NCBI GenBank assembly: GCA_004552485.1 | Contig: SFOH01000001.1 | Location: forward strand, 62,001-126,000 | From: Bacteroidales bacterium | GTDB taxonomy: Bacteria; Bacteroidota; Bacteroidia; Bacteroidales; Muribaculaceae | Direction of reading: 5' to 3' | Length of the DNA stretch: 64,000 bases | Shown: positions 59,000 through 64,000 of the stretch, piece after piece | How positions within the stretch are numbered: position 1 is the first letter of the stretch | Layout of the letters: every line of letters begins with the position of its first letter | Program-made: the position numbers and the translations under genes | The notes under the pieces: model-generated | What the model was told of the DNA's origin: nothing | Seen by the model: the letters and a program-made list of their open reading frames with translations, nothing else | Databases searched by the model: none

Positions 59000-61426
59000 A
59001 TGAACAAGAAAAAGATAATAGTAGTAGCGGCCGCCGCCGCTCTCACCTTTGGCGCCGGCGCACGCAGCGCCCAGGGCCTGAAGATTTACATCAACCCCGG
59101 TCACGGCGGACACGACCCCGACGACCGCAACGTCGTGATTGCACCCTACGCCCAGGGCGACCCTAACGGTTACTGGGAGAGTAACTCCAACCTCGACAAG
59201 GGTCTGCAGCTGCGCGACATGCTGCAGGCCAAGGGCTACGAAGTGCAGATGTCGCGCGTCACCAACACCACCGACGACGACCTCGCGCTCTCGACAATCG
59301 TGCGACTCAGCAACGAGTCGGGCGCCGACCTCTTCATCTCGATTCACTCCAACGCCACCGGCACATCAAACCGCGTGAACTATCCTCTCATGCTCTTCCG
59401 CGGCTATGATGACAAGCCCGTGAAGCCCGAGGACAAGGTGTTCGCGACAATCCTCAACGACCATCTTCTGGAGAACCAGACCACGGTATGGACTCACCCC
59501 AATCCCAACATCCGCGGTGACTGGAGCTTCTATACGAGCTGGGGGACACAGGGCCTGGGCGTGCTCCGCGGCAACAACGTGACAGGTATGCTCTCCGAGG
59601 GTTCCTACCACGACTACATCCCCGAGGCCTACCGCCTCATGAGCAAAGAGTTCTGCTGGCTTGAGGCTTACCACTTCCGCAAAGCCATCGACCAGTACTT
59701 CGGCGTCGACGGCGAGACTACCGGCGTTGTCACCGGCCGTCTCAACGACCTGCGCTTCCCCCGCGACGGCTCGTTCCTGAAGTTCGGCGACGACAAGCTT
59801 GCGCCCGTCACCGGCGCCACAGTCCGCCTCCTCGACGAGGCCGGAAACGTCGTTGACTCCTACGTCACCGACCCCGTGAACGTCAGCGGCTTCTACCTCT
59901 TCAAGAACGTTGCTCCCGGCACCTACAAAGTCGATGTCCTCGAGACTGAGAACTACTACGCCATCACCTCCGATGCCCTGACCGTTACGGCCGACAATGT
60001 CACCTACGCCAACCTGAAGATGCAGAAGAAGCGTCTCACGCCTCCGGTTGTCACCGAATACACCCCCGTGTGGAAAGAAGGCGACGAAGGCACTCTCTGC
60101 AACGTGCCCATCACCTTAACCTTCAACTGGGACATGGACACGCAGGCCACCCAAGCCGCCTTCTCCATCGACCCGCCCATCGAGGGTACATTCTCCTGGG
60201 AGAACACCAACACCAAGTTGATCTTCAAGCCCTCCGTACCCTACCGGACCGGAACGAAATACACCGTCACCCTCTCCACCGCCGCCAAACACCCCGGCGA
60301 ATTAAACCTGGAGCAGCCCTTCACGTTCTCCTTCACCACCAACGACCGCGACTTCATGAGCGTCCTCGGCCACTATCCCGGCGACAACTCCGAAGTGCAC
60401 TATGACGGCGCCATCGTGGAGTTCCGCTTCGACAAAAAGCCCAACAACGCAACGCTCCAGAAGCAGCTCTCGCTCACCGACATGGACGGCAACAAGCTCG
60501 CATTCTACATCCGCAAAGCCCAGTACTCCACCTCGAAGGATGCCTACGGCTTCTTCCGTCTCCCCATCGCCACGAAACTCACTCCGGGCAGCAAGTACAA
60601 GATGACCCTCTCCGGCGAATACTCCGACAAGGACGGCATCACCATCGGCAAGGACATCGACGTGGTCTTCACCGCCGTCGATGCCAAGACCGAGAAAGAG
60701 GGCACAAAGGTTGTGGACACCATGAGCGACGCCAATTTCGCCTATGACGCCGAAGGCAGCACCGCTGTCGTCTCCGCCGCCGCCAAGGCTTCCACTACCC
60801 AGAAGCTCTTCACCAAATCGCAGCAGCTCACCTACCAGTTCGATGCCGACGCCACCGACCCCTGCGAGGCCCGCTACGGCCGCACCATGGTCGACAACGA
60901 CCAGATCATCAACGCCAAAGACACTCTCGGCGTTCACATCTACGGCGACCTCACCGGCAACGAGGTTTACCTGGAGCTGACCTCCGATGTCTCCACCCGC
61001 TACGTCCGCGTGGCCACGCTCGACTTCCTGGGTTGGCAGTATTGCGAAGTGCCCGCCTCCGAGGTCGAGGCTCCCTCGCGCCTCTCCGGCATCAAGATTG
61101 TCGAAGTTCCCTCGCAGATGTCCAAGAAAGGCACCGTCTACGTTGACCAGATCTCCCTCGCCAAGGCCAATGAAGCCGGCCTGGAAGACATTGTCGCCGA
61201 CGAGAACGCCGCCATCTCCGTGCACCCCAATCCCGCAAGCAACTATCTGATTGCCAACGCCGGATGCAACATTCTCTCCGTCGAGCTCTTCAGCACCGCC
61301 GGCGCCAAGGTTGCCGAGGCTTCCGGAAACGTGCTGAATGTCTCGGCCGTTCCCGCCGGCAACTATCTCCTGCGCGTCAACACCATGGGCGCTCAGTCAG
61401 TCCACCACGTTATTGTGAAACACTAA
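59000..61426 (+). CDS. T9SS-exported N-acetylmuramoyl-L-alanine amidase (copy 1)
   Basis: An 808-residue secreted amidase. After the signal peptide, the Amidase_3 domain (about 27-230) shows His35 (NPGHGG), Glu60 (YWESNSN), His116 (SIHSNAT) and Glu200 (LSEGSYHD). A carboxypeptidase-regulatory-like/CnaB domain (about 243-345), two Big_5-like Ig domains (about 350-560) and a beta-sandwich (about 580-735) follow. A type IX secretion sorting tail ends it (HPNPASNYLIANAG ... GNYLLRVNT). It should be released or anchored at the cell surface, acting on foreign or shed wall material. Confidence 0.92.
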   Translation: MNKKKIIVVAAAAALTFGAGARSAQGLKIYINPGHGGHDPDDRNVVIAPYAQGDPNGYWESNSNLDKGLQLRDMLQAKGYEVQMSRVTNTTDDDLALSTIVRLSNESGADLFISIHSNATGTSNRVNYPLMLFRGYDDKPVKPEDKVFATILNDHLLENQTTVWTHPNPNIRGDWSFYTSWGTQGLGVLRGNNVTGMLSEGSYHDYIPEAYRLMSKEFCWLEAYHFRKAIDQYFGVDGETTGVVTGRLNDLRFPRDGSFLKFGDDKLAPVTGATVRLLDEAGNVVDSYVTDPVNVSGFYLFKNVAPGTYKVDVLETENYYAITSDALTVTADNVTYANLKMQKKRLTPPVVTEYTPVWKEGDEGTLCNVPITLTFNWDMDTQATQAAFSIDPPIEGTFSWENTNTKLIFKPSVPYRTGTKYTVTLSTAAKHPGELNLEQPFTFSFTTNDRDFMSVLGHYPGDNSEVHYDGAIVEFRFDKKPNNATLQKQLSLTDMDGNKLAFYIRKAQYSTSKDAYGFFRLPIATKLTPGSKYKMTLSGEYSDKDGITIGKDIDVVFTAVDAKTEKEGTKVVDTMSDANFAYDAEGSTAVVSAAAKASTTQKLFTKSQQLTYQFDADATDPCEARYGRTMVDNDQIINAKDTLGVHIYGDLTGNEVYLELTSDVSTRYVRVATLDFLGWQYCEVPASEVEAPSRLSGIKIVEVPSQMSKKGTVYVDQISLAKANEAGLEDIVADENAAISVHPNPASNYLIANAGCNILSVELFSTAGAKVAEASGNVLNVSAVPAGNYLLRVNTMGAQSVHHVIVKH

Positions 61427-61436
61427 CAGACCAATC

Positions 61437-61901
61437 ATGATAAAGAAAATATTAGTCTCAGCTGCCGCCATCATGCTGACGGCAGCGTCGGCATCGGCGC
61501 TCACGGCCTCCAAAGCCGTGGCCGCCGAGGGGCCGCTGCCCCGTCCCGTTTATGCCATGGCCGATTGCCCGGCTGTGTCTCCAGACGGCCGCCACATACT
61601 CTATTCCGACCCCGTCAAGGGCGTGGTCGTGGCCAATGCCGACGGCACGAGCGCTCGCGTCATCGCTCGCAGCGGCGACTATCCCGTCTGGGCCTCCAAC
61701 TCCGTGGTGGTGTTCGTACTCAGCCATAACGACGGCTATCAGACCACCGATGCATCTATCGTCGCTCACGACATCGTGGACGGATTCACCATCACCGCCA
61801 CAGAGCCCGCAATCACCGTCGACGCCATCCACAGCGCCGCCGACGGAAAGGTGCTCTTCTCGGATGTCAACGGCAACGCCTATTCAGTAACCGTCAGATA
61901 A
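61437..61901 (+). CDS. small secreted beta-propeller-like protein (copy 2)
   Basis: A 154-residue paralogue of the gene at 58409: signal peptide, then PAVSPDGRHILYSDPVKGV, a PD40-type strand pair, and a similar C-terminal DGKVLFSDVNGNAYSVTV ending that aligns with NNRIYFTTIDGIEYEQSVTL in copy 1. It lies 10 bp after amidase copy 1 and 10 bp before amidase copy 2, so the two-gene unit is repeated in tandem. It lacks the Pro/Ala linker of copy 1. Confidence 0.72.
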   Translation: MIKKILVSAAAIMLTAASASALTASKAVAAEGPLPRPVYAMADCPAVSPDGRHILYSDPVKGVVVANADGTSARVIARSGDYPVWASNSVVVFVLSHNDGYQTTDASIVAHDIVDGFTITATEPAITVDAIHSAADGKVLFSDVNGNAYSVTVR

Positions 61902-61911
61902 TCGCCACGCC

Positions 61912-64000
61912 ATGAAGAAACTCATCCTTACTCTGCTTGCGGCTCTTGCCGTCGGCGCCACCGCCCAGGCCGTGGTAATGAAAGATCTGAAAATCTACAT
62001 CAACCCCGGTCACGGCGGATACACCGGCGACGACCGTCCCATTCAGCTCTATCCCTTCGAACACAACGACACCTTGGGATACTGGGAGTCAAAGTCGAAC
62101 CTTTACAAAGGTTTGCACATGTACCACATCCTCGACTCTCTCGGCACCAAGGCCTATCTCTCGCGCATCAAGAACACCCAGGCCGACGACCGCTCGCTCA
62201 GCGGCATCTCCGCCGAAGCCAACAAACTCGGCGTCGACCTCTTCTTCTCGATTCACTCCAACGCCGGTGAGGACGTGAACTATCCTCTCATGCTCTACCG
62301 CGAGCAGACCGAGGGCACGCCCCGCTATCCCGAGAACGTCACGCTCTCGAAACTTCTGTGGAAGAATCTTCACAGCAACCAGCTGCCTGTGTGGACACGC
62401 AACACGGAGTATGTCTGCGGCGACCTCACCTTCTATAAGAATATGTGGTCGGGCGGCCTCGGCGTCCTCCGCCAGCTCTATGTCGTGGGCCTGCTCAGCG
62501 AGGGCGGCATGCACGAGCACCGTCCCGAAGCCCACCGCCTCATGAACGACGACTATCTCTGGCTCGAGGCATGGCACTTCGTGCGCACGATCATGGAATT
62601 CTACAACACCGAAGACCGCTTTGTCACCGGCAACGTGGCCGGCATCGTCTATGACGACCACAACACCCGCGAGTTCGTGATGCCCTGGCGCAACCACGCC
62701 TACGGCCGCGATGTGCTGGCACCCCTCAACGGCTCGTACGTTGAGCTGCGCGATGCTCAGGGTAATGTGGTGCAGCGACGCACAACCGACAACATGTACA
62801 ACGGCGTCTTCGTCTTCCGCAACGTGAAGCCCGGCTCATACCGTCTCGTGGCCTCCCACGACGGTTATTACACTGAGGAAAAGGACGTTACCGTCACCGC
62901 CAACGAGGTGACATACCAGGATATGCCCCTCAACCTCCAGCGTCCCGGCAATCTTGTCCTCACCGACTTCTCCCCCGTCATGAAGGACGGCAAGGCCGTC
63001 TCATGCTCCTCGCCCTTAGTCTTCACCTTCAACTACGACATCGACACCGAGGCCTTTGAGAAAGCCGTGACCATCGAGCCTGCTGTGGAGGGCCGCTGGG
63101 TTTACTCAAACTCCTACCACACTGCCACTTACATCCCGACGATCTCACTGAGCCGCACCACCGACTACACCGTCACCCTCGACAAGAGCGCCCGCTCGGC
63201 CGACACTCACAACGCCGGTAACACGCTGGCTCAGACCGAGGTGCGCAAATTCACGACGCTCGGCCGCGACGTCATCACCATCACCGGCCAGTATCCCGCC
63301 GAGGGCGGACGCGTCCACTATGCCAAGCCCACCATCGAGTTCCGCTTCGACAACCGCATCAACACTACTTCGATGTCGAGCAACTTCAAGGTCACCGACG
63401 CCAACGGCAACGCCATTGCACTGAATCCCCGCCAGTGCAAGTACAACCAGCTCAGCAACGGCATGGGCAGCGCCGCCATGGTTCTCTCGAAAGACCTCAT
63501 CCCCGGTCAGGTCTACACCGTAACCCTCGACGCAGGCCTGCGTGACAACGACAACATTCCCCTGGGCACCACCCACTCCTTCACCTTCACCGCCGAGGAC
63601 GCTACGGCTGCCGCCACCGCCAATGACGTTGTCTTTGACGACGGTGAGACAGGCTGCAACTTCACGGGCAACCTCGAGGCCAGCAGCGGCGTGGCGGGCC
63701 AGCCCGGCGCCGCCCAGACAACGACGCGTCTCAACGGTCTCAAGGCCACGAGCTTCACCTACGCCTTCACCAACAGCTATGACGGCATGGCTCAGTGGAA
63801 CTACAACGGCGAAGTCGTTCACTTCAACACCGGCGACGTGCTCTCAGCCTACGTCAACGGCGACAACAACGGCCACGAACTCTACGCCGTACTCACTTCC
63901 GGAACATCGCGCAAGTACATCAAACTCTGCGACATGAACTTCCGCGGCTGGCAGCGCGTCAGCGTGGCCCTGTCCGAGCTCGAGGCCGACTGGTGCCCCT
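61912..64000 (+). CDS. secreted N-acetylmuramoyl-L-alanine amidase (copy 2, cut by window edge)
   Basis: The frame is open from ATG 61912 to the right edge (696 codons). After the signal peptide (cleavage near AQA-V), Amidase_3 has His34 (INPGHGG), Glu59 (GYWESKSN), His115 (SIHSNAG) and a later Glu in LLSEGGMHEH. It has the same downstream order as copy 1: CnaB-like domain, two Ig-like Big_5 domains, then a beta-sandwich starting near VFDDGETG. The end, probably a T9SS tail, is off the window. The two amidases are clearly paralogous but diverged, with shifted loops around the active site. Confidence 0.92.
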   Translation, partial: MKKLILTLLAALAVGATAQAVVMKDLKIYINPGHGGYTGDDRPIQLYPFEHNDTLGYWESKSNLYKGLHMYHILDSLGTKAYLSRIKNTQADDRSLSGISAEANKLGVDLFFSIHSNAGEDVNYPLMLYREQTEGTPRYPENVTLSKLLWKNLHSNQLPVWTRNTEYVCGDLTFYKNMWSGGLGVLRQLYVVGLLSEGGMHEHRPEAHRLMNDDYLWLEAWHFVRTIMEFYNTEDRFVTGNVAGIVYDDHNTREFVMPWRNHAYGRDVLAPLNGSYVELRDAQGNVVQRRTTDNMYNGVFVFRNVKPGSYRLVASHDGYYTEEKDVTVTANEVTYQDMPLNLQRPGNLVLTDFSPVMKDGKAVSCSSPLVFTFNYDIDTEAFEKAVTIEPAVEGRWVYSNSYHTATYIPTISLSRTTDYTVTLDKSARSADTHNAGNTLAQTEVRKFTTLGRDVITITGQYPAEGGRVHYAKPTIEFRFDNRINTTSMSSNFKVTDANGNAIALNPRQCKYNQLSNGMGSAAMVLSKDLIPGQVYTVTLDAGLRDNDNIPLGTTHSFTFTAEDATAAATANDVVFDDGETGCNFTGNLEASSGVAGQPGAAQTTTRLNGLKATSFTYAFTNSYDGMAQWNYNGEVVHFNTGDVLSAYVNGDNNGHELYAVLTSGTSRKYIKLCDMNFRGWQRVSVALSELEADWCP

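Noticed and set aside
1..64000. tRNA, rRNA, insertion sequences, integrases, phage genes
   Set aside because: None were recognised on either strand; gene content and base composition look uniformly chromosomal.

Overview
The window looks like a chromosomal segment from a GC-rich gut Bacteroidales, most likely Muribaculaceae or a close relative (inference). Several things point this way. Promoters follow the Bacteroidetes TTTG-N19-21-TAnnTTTG pattern and lack Shine-Dalgarno sites. The families present include DUF4831, DUF4922, MurT-like DUF5009, NamZ and type IX secretion (T9SS) tails. Gene pairs such as dnaN with a DnaQ-like exonuclease and clpP-clpX-recQ are also typical. I see no rRNA, tRNA, insertion sequence, prophage or CRISPR array.

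Layout. 1-13.7 kb (minus): replication (exonuclease fragment, dnaN), a 20-residue-repeat secreted protein with a zinc-ribbon and an SPFH protein, malQ, a lone tyrosine autokinase, and an OmpA-DUF4831-nnrDE operon. 13.7-14.5 kb: no convincing protein gene, but a well-formed cobalamin riboswitch with its own promoter. 14.5-24 kb (minus): fau, ctpA, dCMP deaminase, murU, an AmgK-RapZ fusion, recQ, clpX, clpP. 24.2-30.7 kb (minus): a lipoprotein, a glycosyltransferase and menE-C-B-D. 31-34 kb (plus): hpt, adk and an acyl-CoA ligase, closed by a bidirectional terminator. 34-39.7 kb (minus): envelope hydrolases (amidase, Ntn hydrolase, patatin-barrel, SGNH). 39.8-55.5 kb (minus): a large peptidoglycan-salvage block. 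55.9-64 kb (plus): secreted wall-active enzymes, including a twofold repeat of a small beta-propeller-like protein followed by an amidase. The last amidase runs off the right edge.

How the genes fit together. About a third of the window deals with cell-wall sugars. Secreted or periplasmic amidases, a phosphodiester glycosidase, NamZ and a SpoIID/LytB protein would break down peptidoglycan. AmpG and MurT would import anhydro-muropeptides and MurNAc. MurK and MurQ would convert MurNAc to GlcNAc-6-phosphate plus D-lactate. The large FAD/4Fe-4S dehydrogenase encoded in the same block is a natural candidate to oxidise that D-lactate. A second route, AmgK-MurU, leads from MurNAc directly to UDP-MurNAc and lies 20 kb away, with AmgK fused to a RapZ C-terminal domain. 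The best candidates for something undescribed are the riboswitch with no cognate gene, the wall-foraging locus with its duplicated secreted pairs, and the six-repeat secreted protein.
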